This document shows, piece after piece, positions 57,220-64,000 of a DNA stretch of 64,000 nucleotides. The notes below the pieces were generated by a model. That model was not told the origin of the DNA, ran no database searches, and saw only the letters and a program-made list of their open reading frames with translations. A program made the position numbers and the translations under genes. The stretch comes from Planktomarina temperata RCA23 (lineage in GTDB: Bacteria; Pseudomonadota; Alphaproteobacteria; Rhodobacterales; Rhodobacteraceae): positions 1,116,001 to 1,180,000 of the forward strand of contig NZ_CP003984.1 in the NCBI RefSeq assembly GCF_000738435.1, in the 5' to 3' direction. Within the stretch, counting starts at the first letter, position 1, and each line of letters opens with the position of its first letter.

Positions 57220-59214
57220 GTGGCAGAACTTACGATTGATCAGGCTTTACAGAAGGGTGTTGAGGCTCATAGAGCAGGGCAGGTTCAAGAGGCAGACCGC
57301 CTTTACACAGCTATTCTAAAAGCCCAGCCTAAACACCCTGATGCCAATCATAATATGGGTGTACTCGCTGTTGGTGTTGGTAAAGTTGAACAAGCACTCC
57401 CGTTCTTTAAGACGGCGCTGGAGGCTAATCCAGCCACGGCCCAGTTTTGGCTCAGTTACATTGATACTTCAATCAAGTTAGACAAGTTAGCTGATGCAAA
57501 GGCTGTGTTTGATCAAGCCAAAAGTAAAGGCGTTAAGGGTGATGGTTTTGATCAGCTTGAGAAACGTTTAAATGAAGCCGGCCAAGGGCCTCTAGAAGCC
57601 AATCAGATACCCGCAGAACCACAGCCTAAGCAGCCCAATATCTTAAATACTCTCAAACTGGATCAAGCTCTCAAGCTGGCGAAGACGAAAGCAAAAGAAG
57701 GCTCTCCTGAGAATGCTGAGCTTATCTATCACGACATTCTGGCTAAGTTCCCCAAGAACAAGAGAGCCAGAGATGGGCTGAAGGGGTTAGCGGGTAGACC
57801 GGTTGGGAAAGCATCCAAAGTTCAAGATCCTCGACAGGATCAACTGCAATCATTGGTTAACCTCTACAGCCAAGGGCAACTTCAGCAGGCGCTCAAGCAG
57901 GCTGAAACCTTAGTTCAGCAATTCCCACAGTCAGCCATCTTGTTAAACATACAAGGGGCGGTACTGAAAGGCCTAGGACAACTTGATCAATCCATCGAAG
58001 CTTACAAAGAAGCTGTAACCATCAAACCTGATTATTCTGAGGCCTACAACAACATGGGAATTACTCTCCAAGACCGAGGTAAGCTGGAAGAGGCCATAGA
58101 GGCGTACAACAAAGCTCTAGCTATCAAGCCTGATCATGCTGAGGCCTACAACAACATGGGCAATGCTCTCAAAGAGCAAGGTAAGCTGGAAGAGGCGATG
58201 GAGGCTTACAACAAAGCCCTAGCCATCAAGCCTGATTATGCTGATGCCTATTTTAACATGGGCAATGCTCTGAAAGAGCAAGGTAAGCTGGAAGAGGCGA
58301 TAGAGGCTTACAACAAGGCACTGGCCATCAGACCTGATTATGCTGATGCCTACAACAACATGGGCAATGCTCTCAAAGAGCAAGGTAAGCTGGAAGAAGC
58401 GATAGAGGCTTACAACAAAGCTCTAGCTATCAAGCCTGATCATGCTGAGGTATTTTGGAATTTATCAGGTTTGGCAGAATCCATATCAGATTCCAAAAAT
58501 TGGGTTGAAAAATGTTTATCGGCTGATCCAAAACATCGAAAAGCTAAGATTACATTAACTGCGCTGCAATACTATGAAGGTGATGAATCAGGGTTTGATG
58601 CTCTGATGCGGTCTTCTTTAAAAAATCATCCATATATGCGTTCTTTGGCATGGGTGTTTGAGTTACCTGTTCTGCCTGAATTATATTTCCATAGATGGGC
58701 ATTATTTGATCGCATGGTCGAACAGAGTCAGCAAGACAGGCCATTCTATGAATACGGTGTTTGGCGGGGTGAGGCGTTCCAATATCTGATTAATACTTTT
58801 AAAAAGGGTTATGGATTCGACACTTTTGAAGGCATTCCAGAAGACTGGCATGACAAAAAAGCGGGTACTTATTCTAGCGATGGAAATATACCTCAAATCG
58901 CAGGTGGAGAGTTCATTGTTGGTAAGTTTGAAGATACCCTAACCGGGTTTTTCTCTCAACCACGCCCAATGGCTTCAATAATCAACTTTGATGCTGACCT
59001 TTATTCTTCAACGATCTGCGCACTAAACTTTTCAAAGCCAGTGATTGATAAACACACCATACTAATTTTTGACGAGTTCATAGTTAACGAAAATTGGGAG
59101 CAGGATGAATATAAGGCTCTCAACGAGTTTTGTCTGAATAATAACTGTACATATGAAGTGCTAGCGATTTCATTTTTTACAAAACAGGTTGCAGTCAGGT
59201 TAATTGGTATCTGA
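57220..59214 (+). CDS. TPR-repeat / TylF-like methyltransferase fusion
   Basis: A 664-residue cytoplasmic protein. Residues 1-190 and 205-430 contain tetratricopeptide repeats, and residues about 505-664 look like a TylF/macrocin-type class I methyltransferase (YEYGVWRGEAFQYLI, GFDTFEGIPEDW, IINFDADLYSSTICAL, ILIFDEFIVNENW). Four TPR units are almost identical in DNA. It may modify a sugar or surface molecule, but the substrate is unknown. The start is GTG at 57220 after GGTGGA, 103 bases from the divergent replication gene start. It is the only cargo-like gene of the element. Confidence 0.8.
   Translation: MAELTIDQALQKGVEAHRAGQVQEADRLYTAILKAQPKHPDANHNMGVLAVGVGKVEQALPFFKTALEANPATAQFWLSYIDTSIKLDKLADAKAVFDQAKSKGVKGDGFDQLEKRLNEAGQGPLEANQIPAEPQPKQPNILNTLKLDQALKLAKTKAKEGSPENAELIYHDILAKFPKNKRARDGLKGLAGRPVGKASKVQDPRQDQLQSLVNLYSQGQLQQALKQAETLVQQFPQSAILLNIQGAVLKGLGQLDQSIEAYKEAVTIKPDYSEAYNNMGITLQDRGKLEEAIEAYNKALAIKPDHAEAYNNMGNALKEQGKLEEAMEAYNKALAIKPDYADAYFNMGNALKEQGKLEEAIEAYNKALAIRPDYADAYNNMGNALKEQGKLEEAIEAYNKALAIKPDHAEVFWNLSGLAESISDSKNWVEKCLSADPKHRKAKITLTALQYYEGDESGFDALMRSSLKNHPYMRSLAWVFELPVLPELYFHRWALFDRMVEQSQQDRPFYEYGVWRGEAFQYLINTFKKGYGFDTFEGIPEDWHDKKAGTYSSDGNIPQIAGGEFIVGKFEDTLTGFFSQPRPMASIINFDADLYSSTICALNFSKPVIDKHTILIFDEFIVNENWEQDEYKALNEFCLNNNCTYEVLAISFFTKQVAVRLIGI
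58030..58437 (+). repeat. Four tandem 102-bp TPR-coding repeats
   Basis: Units start at 58030, 58132, 58234 and 58336, each exactly 102 bases (34 codons), with only a few differences, chiefly in the wobble base and in the first codons (GATCAT/GATTAT). A fifth unit starts at 58438 and breaks off at the word TTTTGG. Near-identity at DNA level indicates recent expansion or homogenisation, so copy number may differ among relatives. Confidence 0.92.
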
Positions 59215-59215
59215 T

Positions 59216-59404
59216 CTTGCAACCCCCCACCGTCACCTTTACCTCCCCAAGGATTACTCAGGCAGCCCTACAGCCAGCATCTACACCCCGTGGACTGAAG
59301 CAGAAGTACTAACCCATCTAGCAACAGGCTGGGGTGAAGGTGCTATCACAGAGTTAAAGCTGGAGTATCTCTACGGGCCAGAGCCTGAAGTTTCGGGGGA
59401 GTGA
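59216..59404 (+). pseudogene. Truncated second copy of the replication gene 3' end
   Basis: The inverted large repeat includes a 5'-cut copy of the last ~60 codons of the primase-helicase gene, still in frame: LPKDYSGSPTASIYTPW and EYLYGPEPEVSGE match the ends of both. Differences are mostly conservative (for example Thr/Ala, Ser/Thr, Asn/Glu), so the two copies were under coding selection apart before meeting. It has no start of its own and cannot make the protein; it looks like the remnant tail of a related element. Confidence 0.85.
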
Positions 59405-59952
59405 CACCGTTAAAGGGACAGGTTCCTATATATTACTATAGCACTTTGTCCCCCTAAGGACTTCAATCACGGTCATCTTACCCGAAACTGAACCAATAGT
59501 AGTTTACAAACTCACAGGGCTAATCACTGGCAGAGGCCATGTATACTTACCCCATAGCCACCTATGGCCCATGCAGAGGCCCTCTGATGCTACTGTAACG
59601 ATTTCCTAGGATACAGGGTAGCAACAGCAGGCATCATGCATAAGCATCCTACGAAGTAGCAGAGGCATACATACAGCCCACACCCTACCGCACAGATGAA
59701 ACCGTCAAGTATCATTGAAACAGGCTGATGCTGCTGGTTGACGATACCCAGAACCCAATCGCAGGTCAGAGCTATGTACGGTATCCCTAGGGGGTGGGGT
59801 GGCACATGCAGGGGGGGTCTGCATTACTGACCAGATTACTGACCAATATGCGCCTTATTGCAGTGAACTGAGGTATGCTGTATCCAGTGATTACATAGAG
59901 TTAGCTGATTACTGGTGGATGCAACAGGAGATGAACACCCTGTCTGTCCGCC
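59216..59952 (-). repeat. Inverted repeat 2, right copy
   Basis: The reverse complement of 53373-54110. It carries the arm motifs (ACTGACCAGATTACTGACC near 59813-59835 on the plus strand), the iteron-like boxes, and ends in the right core. Together with the left copy it brackets the replication and cargo genes. The copies differ by clusters of substitutions rather than evenly, which suggests partial gene conversion. Confidence 0.93.
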
Positions 59953-59953
59953 A

Positions 59954-60256
59954 CCTGCTTTTGCAGCTGGCACAGCTCCCCAAAATGCCCTGATTTTTTG
60001 CGTTGTTTCAGAGATCTAAAAGCGCGCGCTTTGCGTGATGCTTTGTGTGAGGCTGAGATATAGGCTGATCTTCGGCCTTTACTCAGAAGCTCATTTGTCG
60101 AGGGTGGGTTTTCCCTGTTTTTTGGAATTAACAGGGAAATTAACAGGGAATATTTTTGTTTTTAAATTGCAGGTTTGATAAATCCCCATGTTCCATTGGG
60201 GTTTTGGGCGTGGGTGCTAAAAATAACAGGGAACTTAATTCCGATTAACAGGGAAT
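59954..60256. repeat. Downstream flank with AACAGGGAA repeats
   Basis: The 303-base space after the element's right core holds no gene. From about 60108 it contains four direct copies of AACAGGGAA (near 60130, 60142, 60224 and 60246), a variant AACAGAGAA (60257), and an inverted TTTCCCTGTT (about 60109-60118). A short hairpin CCCCATG...TTGGGG followed by TTTT (about 60184-60205) may terminate the recombinase transcript. The repeats could be the binding or crossover site of the adjacent serine recombinase. Confidence 0.55.
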
Positions 60257-61861
60257 TTAACAGAGAAACTGTGCCTTCTGCTCCTCCCAATTGAGGGGGA
60301 TATCCTTGCCTGATAGCTTGTTTATTGTTAGCTCCTGATTGGTGGTGCCATCCAATATGGCAGTAACGAGCTTGGGTGAGAGAAAGGCCAGGCGAATACG
60401 CTTCCACAACCGCCCCTCAGAAATGCCCTCTGACGCTGTGATGTCTGAAACGCTCTTGCCAGCCTTTAGTTTTTCCACCCAGCTGCGCGATTGCACGATA
60501 GCGCGGATTAATGCGTGGTTGGGCTCGCTCTTATAGCTGGCCCAAACCATCTTGGTGCCATTACAGCGTCTTTGGAATGCCACCGGTTGTTCAAAACTGA
60601 GATAATCATGATCGAGATCATCTGTGTTTATACCGAGATGATTTACCAAGGCCTCGTGATCGATTTGAATCGCCAGGACAGAATTGCTCAAATCTACACG
60701 CGCAATCAACCTGAGCACTTGATCGATACTCAACCGTTCTAACGCCTGAATAGCTCTATTTACGTCATGAGGCTTCATCAGAGGTGCAATCTGCATCCTG
60801 TGTAGTCTTCGCCCTAACCGTTGCTTTACCATGTCCTGAAGAGCCTCCTCCATCATATCGGCCCTAAGCCGCCAGCCTGTTGGATCAGCGCCTTTGGTAA
60901 TTAAGCGGTTGGAGTAGTAATACCGGATGGAACGCCCGTTTTTGCGGGTTTTGGAGGGTGTTAACCTATCCCCTGTCTCATCAAAGACCTTACCAATCAA
61001 AAAGGCAGAGGGGCCGCGGGAGTGATGGGTGCCGCGCTTGATCACAGACTTCAGCTGCATCTGCTGTTGCACCCGATCAAATTGTTCCTGCGCTATGATG
61101 GCCTCATGGAGGCCATCATAGACATCGGACTTATGCCTGACCTTTCCAATGTAGATGGGGTTGCGCAGAATATTATGAAGACGGCCGCGGCTGTAGCTGC
61201 GGTTAGGCCAAAGCTGATCGACTTCCCGCTTGAGTTTGCTCAAACACCCCAACTCCTCATAAAGATCAAAGACGCGTTGGATATCTGGCGCGTTTTGGGG
61301 GTGCGGTTCCAAAGATTGAACTTTGGGGTCTGAATGAACCTGGTAGCCCCACGGAACCATGCCGCCCATCCACATGCCCTTCTTTTTAGAAGCCGCTATT
61401 TTATCGCGGATACGTTCAGCTGTGACTTCACGCTCAAACTGAGCGAAGGATAATAAGACATTCAGGGTTAACCTTCCCATGGAGCTGGAGGTATTGAAGG
61501 ATTGGGTGACTGATACAAAGGAGCAGCCAGCTTTCTCCAGTCGCTCTATAAGGCGGGCGAAGTCTGACAGTGATCTTGTAAGGCGATCTATCTTATAGAC
61601 CACGATCATATCTATGAGGCCTTTATCAACCTCATCCAATAGAGCCTTGAGGGCAGGGCGGTCCATGGTCCCGCCTGAGACACCACCATCATCAAAGCGT
61701 TGTTTGACCAGCTTCCAGCCTTCATGGCGTTGTGAGGCTATATAGGCGGTGCAGGCTTCATATTGAGCATCAAGGGAATTGAACTCTTGATCCAAGCCTT
61801 CCTCTGAGCTTTTGCGGGTATAGACAACTGCGCGCACGCTTGGCCGCCCCAGCCCGTTCAT
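60257..61861 (-). CDS. Large serine recombinase
   Basis: A 534-residue DNA recombinase of the resolvase/integrase group. The catalytic domain has VVYTRKSSEEGLDQEFNSLDAQ with the nucleophile Ser 18, DGGVSGGTMDRP and VVYKIDRLTRSLSDFARLIERL. A recombinase domain follows (WGYQVHSDP, ILRNPIYIGKVRHKS). The CxxC zinc-ribbon cysteines common in phage serine integrases are absent; instead FLIGKVFDETGDRLTPSK takes that place. It may be the integrase of another island or of a decayed prophage. Its start overlaps the DUF2924 stop by 4 bases, so the pair is coupled. Confidence 0.9.
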   Translation of the reverse strand: MNGLGRPSVRAVVYTRKSSEEGLDQEFNSLDAQYEACTAYIASQRHEGWKLVKQRFDDGGVSGGTMDRPALKALLDEVDKGLIDMIVVYKIDRLTRSLSDFARLIERLEKAGCSFVSVTQSFNTSSSMGRLTLNVLLSFAQFEREVTAERIRDKIAASKKKGMWMGGMVPWGYQVHSDPKVQSLEPHPQNAPDIQRVFDLYEELGCLSKLKREVDQLWPNRSYSRGRLHNILRNPIYIGKVRHKSDVYDGLHEAIIAQEQFDRVQQQMQLKSVIKRGTHHSRGPSAFLIGKVFDETGDRLTPSKTRKNGRSIRYYYSNRLITKGADPTGWRLRADMMEEALQDMVKQRLGRRLHRMQIAPLMKPHDVNRAIQALERLSIDQVLRLIARVDLSNSVLAIQIDHEALVNHLGINTDDLDHDYLSFEQPVAFQRRCNGTKMVWASYKSEPNHALIRAIVQSRSWVEKLKAGKSVSDITASEGISEGRLWKRIRLAFLSPKLVTAILDGTTNQELTINKLSGKDIPLNWEEQKAQFLC

Positions 61862-62253
61862 GGCTTCACTCCAAAGAACTTAAAGCCCGATACGTTATAG
61901 CCGGTAATAGCGCGGGCCGTATGAGACAGGGACTTGAAGCGCTGCGCGTTCCAAGCAAAGCAGCCATCCTCTCCCACCTCAACAACATGGGTCTTCCCGC
62001 GATACTCGCGCACAAAGCTGCTACCGGGCTTAAAGGCGGGGCGCATAACATCGCGCAGCGCTGCGCGTTTGAGGCGCTGGCTCAGCCTTTTGGAGAAGCC
62101 CCTGTGTTGCTTTGATTGCAGTTCAAAAGCTATTATCTGGATCAGCAGGCTGCGGCTGATATGCTTGGGCGGCGGCCTTCCAATCAAAGATCGCCAGTGC
62201 TCCAAAAGTTCATCGCGGCCCGCTGTGTCCAATGCAGCTATATCAATTCCCAT
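61858..62253 (-). CDS. DUF2924 domain protein
   Basis: A 131-residue protein of the DUF2924 family, common next to serine recombinases in alphaproteobacterial islands. Visible are ELLEHWRSLIGRPPPKHISR, LLIQIIAFELQSKQHRG, and the beta region TRAITGYNVSGFKFFG. The start at 62253 (MGIDIAALDTAGRDEL) follows GGGAATAAGGAC; an earlier in-frame ATG at 62316 lies in unrelated sequence. It may assist or regulate the recombinase, which is inference from its constant neighbour. Confidence 0.85.
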   Translation of the reverse strand: MGIDIAALDTAGRDELLEHWRSLIGRPPPKHISRSLLIQIIAFELQSKQHRGFSKRLSQRLKRAALRDVMRPAFKPGSSFVREYRGKTHVVEVGEDGCFAWNAQRFKSLSHTARAITGYNVSGFKFFGVKP

Positions 62254-62528
62254 GTCCTTATTCCCTTTGACTTTGCTCACTGAGCAAAGCCCGAGGGCAT
62301 TCGGGCACATCAACACACAGGCTTACGGCAAAACAAAAGTCCAGTCCGAAGAGGAGCTGTCAAAGGTTAGGCTGCCGATGCTGAAATGGATGCGTCTGCG
62401 AGTACCTTGGCGCCAGAAATTGGAGGCGTAAAATTAGGCTGCGCTAGCAACCCGATGCGAGTTTTAAATCGTCTCCTAGCACCTCTCATTGTTCTGAGGG
62501 GCAGCACACATCCACAGAATAGATGAAA

Positions 62529-62556
62529 ATTTCATTTTGGGATCCCAAAATGAAAT
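62529..62556. promoter_or_regulatory. Perfect 28-bp palindrome, candidate operator
   Basis: Fourteen-base arms meet at GGGATCCC with no spacer: ATTTCATTTTGGGA followed by its exact reverse complement. It lies 264 bases before the TAXI binding-protein gene and 37 bases upstream of the candidate promoter. A related half-site GGATCCCGAAAT (62602-62613) sits inside that promoter's spacer. A dimeric repressor binding both is likely, but no regulator gene is in the window. Confidence 0.75.
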
Positions 62557-62592
62557 AAAATCAGTAAAATTTATGTTTATTTTTAAAATTTC

Positions 62593-62621
62593 TTGACTTA
62601 AGGATCCCGAAATAATGTATT
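62593..62621 (+). promoter_or_regulatory. Candidate promoter for the TAXI transporter gene
   Basis: TTGACT (62593-62598) and TGTATT (62616-62621) are separated by 17 bases, close to a sigma-70 promoter. The spacer holds GGATCCCGAAAT, which resembles one arm of the upstream palindrome, so repression by an operator inside the promoter is plausible. The start codon of the gene is 171 bases further on. The rest of 62254-62792 has no gene that I can support. Confidence 0.55.
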
Positions 62622-62792
62622 GGGGCTCAGAAGACTGGACTCAAACGAATTGCGAATCTAAAGGTCCGCATTTTTGGGAGTGTCTGGTAGTGAGTTAGAC
62701 AGGAAAACTGCAGCCCACTTTGTCATCTAGAGATTGATTGCGCAGCGGTAGCAACAGATTTGCCGCAATGTTTAGAGCTAAGGGAGGACACA

Positions 62793-63848
62793 ATGCTCAA
62801 GACTATATTCAAAACGGCCAGCGCCATGACGTTCGCGCTAAGTGCAAGCGCGAGTTTCGCGCAAGTTAACTTGACATCCAACGCTGCTGGCGCGGGCACT
62901 GCCGGTGCGCTATCCGCGACGTCGCTCGTTGAGAACGCAGCAGAGCGCGGCATCGCCAATATTCAAATGAAAGACGGACAAACCGGAACCAAATACATAA
63001 TGGCCCTCGCAGAAGGTAAAATTGACCTTGCCAGCGGACCTTTCATTCTACCGTTCTTGATGGCGAAAGCAGCTGGTCCATATTCCAATTTGGAAAAAGA
63101 CGCGGCTAAGGAGCTTGGTCATAGCATTGCTATGCTTTATCCTTACACATTCTCAATATTCACGCTTTATGCATATGATTCAAAAGGAATTTCTGGTTGG
63201 GATGACCTTAAGGGCATGAAGGTTTTGAACGGGCCACCACGTGGTACTGCCGCTTTGAACTCACGTAGCTTGATCCAGCTTTTCACCGGCCTGAAGCCAG
63301 AAGACGATTACGATACGGTGACAGTAAACTGGAGTCAGATGCCATCGGCGATTATCGACGGCACTGTTGATGCTGCTGTAATCCCTGCAATGTTCCCTGG
63401 ACCGCGGGTGACTCAAGCTTCCGCTGCGGGTTCAATGACAATGCACTCCATGCCCAAGGAATTGTTCGAAGCGCCGGCAACGCAGAAGTTCTTGAACAAG
63501 CCTGGCTCAACGCCTTTCGTTGTGCCGCTTGCAGACATCAAAGCGGCGATGGGTGAAGGTTGGACCATTGTGTCTGAGGATGACATGTTCCGCGGCAAAG
63601 CTGTGCCTGGTGGGGATCTTGTTAACAAAAGCATGGACGAAGAGCTGGCCTACCAACTCACAAAGTCGCACATCGAGAATTTAGATGAGATCAAAGCGAT
63701 GGCTCCATTCATGGCGACGCTCAACTTTGGTGATGTTTCCGAAAAAGCCAACGGTCTTTGTGGAGCGAACATTGTGAAATTCCACCCTGGCGCGGTACGT
63801 GCTTGGGAAGAAGCTGGACACACGCTACCTGACTGTTCCAAGCCTTAA
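62793..63848 (+). CDS. TAXI-family TRAP transporter solute-binding protein
   Basis: A 351-residue periplasmic binding protein for a TRAP-type carrier. A signal peptide (LKTIFKTASAMTFALSASAS, cut after SFA) precedes the mature part. The fold shows NLTSNAAGAGTAGALSATS, GIANIQMKDGQTGTKYIMALAEGKIDLA and GWDDLKGMKVLNGPPRGTAALNS, typical of the TAXI group. The ligand is unknown. GGGAGG stands before the ATG at 62793. A palindromic operator and a promoter precede it, and the next gene probably encodes the membrane part. Confidence 0.88.
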   Translation: MLKTIFKTASAMTFALSASASFAQVNLTSNAAGAGTAGALSATSLVENAAERGIANIQMKDGQTGTKYIMALAEGKIDLASGPFILPFLMAKAAGPYSNLEKDAAKELGHSIAMLYPYTFSIFTLYAYDSKGISGWDDLKGMKVLNGPPRGTAALNSRSLIQLFTGLKPEDDYDTVTVNWSQMPSAIIDGTVDAAVIPAMFPGPRVTQASAAGSMTMHSMPKELFEAPATQKFLNKPGSTPFVVPLADIKAAMGEGWTIVSEDDMFRGKAVPGGDLVNKSMDEELAYQLTKSHIENLDEIKAMAPFMATLNFGDVSEKANGLCGANIVKFHPGAVRAWEEAGHTLPDCSKP

Positions 63849-63940
63849 TCTGGTGAACACTTTCAGTTAGGGGGGGGGCGTAACGCATGTGCCCTCCTTT
63901 TCAATTTCCCTGCTCCAGTGGGTAAAAGGTTGCTTTCGTC

Positions 63941-64000
63941 ATGTCAGATCAAAACTCTACAAATTCCATAATAGCATTTCAAAAACCTGTGTTTGTAGAT
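63941..64000 (+). CDS. Start of next gene, probably TRAP permease
   Basis: Only the first 20 codons are inside the window (MSDQNSTNSIIAFQKPVFVD). A stretch of this kind at the N-terminus would fit a fused TRAP permease of a TAXI system, and the gene lies 92 bases after the binding protein, in the same direction. The identity is inferred from position, not from the residues themselves. Confidence 0.4.
   Translation, partial: MSDQNSTNSIIAFQKPVFVD

Larger units (their letters stand above)
51986..59953. mobile_element. Integrative element at tRNA-Ser with nested inverted repeats
   Basis: A roughly 8-kb element bounded by direct 16-bp copies of the tRNA-Ser 3' end (ccctgtctgtccgcca, 51986-52001 and 59938-59953). 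A third copy is inverted inside (53372-53387). Order: core, arm, integrase gene, inverted arm, inverted core, large repeat, replication gene (minus), TPR/methyltransferase gene (plus), large repeat inverted, core. By eye the G+C is lower than the flanks and codon use differs (more AGG, AGA and A/T-ending codons). The gene content suggests integration and replication but no capsid or conjugation functions, so it might be a satellite or plasmid-like element. Confidence 0.9.

Noticed and set aside
1-64000. CRISPR arrays, rRNA operons, insertion-sequence transposases, conjugation or capsid genes
   Set aside because: None could be seen; the only regular short repeats are the 102-bp TPR units, the AACAGGGAA cluster and the integrase arm motifs.

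Overview
The window is a 64 kb piece of an alphaproteobacterial chromosome, most likely Rhodobacteraceae (Roseobacter group). This rests on the gene repertoire and order (mur/ddl/ftsQAZ-lpxC-bamD-recN; cobT-cobS-DnaJ-like-bolA; sspB-fumC-DUF4169-RHH; a GGCT/NUDIX gene beside cysK; acuI) and on a circularly permuted, alphaproteobacterial-type tmRNA gene. No database search was possible, so the taxon is inferred from families and synteny.

Layout. 1-11.5 kb: cell envelope and division (murC end, murB, ddl, ftsQ, ftsA, ftsZ, lpxC, bamD) and recN, with a DMT transporter on the opposite strand between murC and murB. 11.5-22 kb: mostly minus strand, with DUF427, Xaa-Pro aminopeptidase, cobT, cobS, a J-domain protein, bolA (plus), gatB and pepN. 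22-33.4 kb: central metabolism, with malate synthase G, a GlcG/HbpS-like protein, a class-I glutamine amidotransferase, an SDR, pntAB, DUF3422, argE-like and moaA. 33.5-51.8 kb: an acyl-CoA synthetase, a tight fumC operon that includes a 58-residue DUF4169 gene, sspB, chrA, a hydantoinase-like gene, a small exported protein, the two-piece tmRNA, acuI, a class-V aminotransferase, photolyase, cfa, GGCT-NUDIX, cysK and a large MscS-type channel.

51.9-60 kb is an accessory island of visibly lower G+C inserted at the 3' end of tRNA-Ser(GGA). Its architecture is unusual. The tRNA-derived 16-bp core occurs three times: direct at both ends, and inverted once inside. A perfect 121-bp inverted repeat brackets the tyrosine integrase gene exactly. 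A second inverted repeat of about 735 bp brackets the cargo, which is a primase-helicase replication protein and a TPR/methyltransferase fusion. The internal junction looks like a complete attP with integrase arm-type repeats on both sides of an inverted core. The right-hand large repeat also carries a diverged copy of the last ~60 codons of the replication gene. The most economical reading is a replicating, tyrosine-recombinase integrative element or satellite, possibly able to invert its integrase and cargo modules. I do not recognise this layout as a described element.

60-62.4 kb: directly downstream lies a second recombination module (large serine recombinase plus DUF2924 protein) next to a cluster of AACAGGGAA repeats. 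62.4-64 kb: the region returns to host-like sequence, with a TAXI-type TRAP binding protein preceded by a perfect 28-bp palindrome and a promoter, then the start of the next gene.
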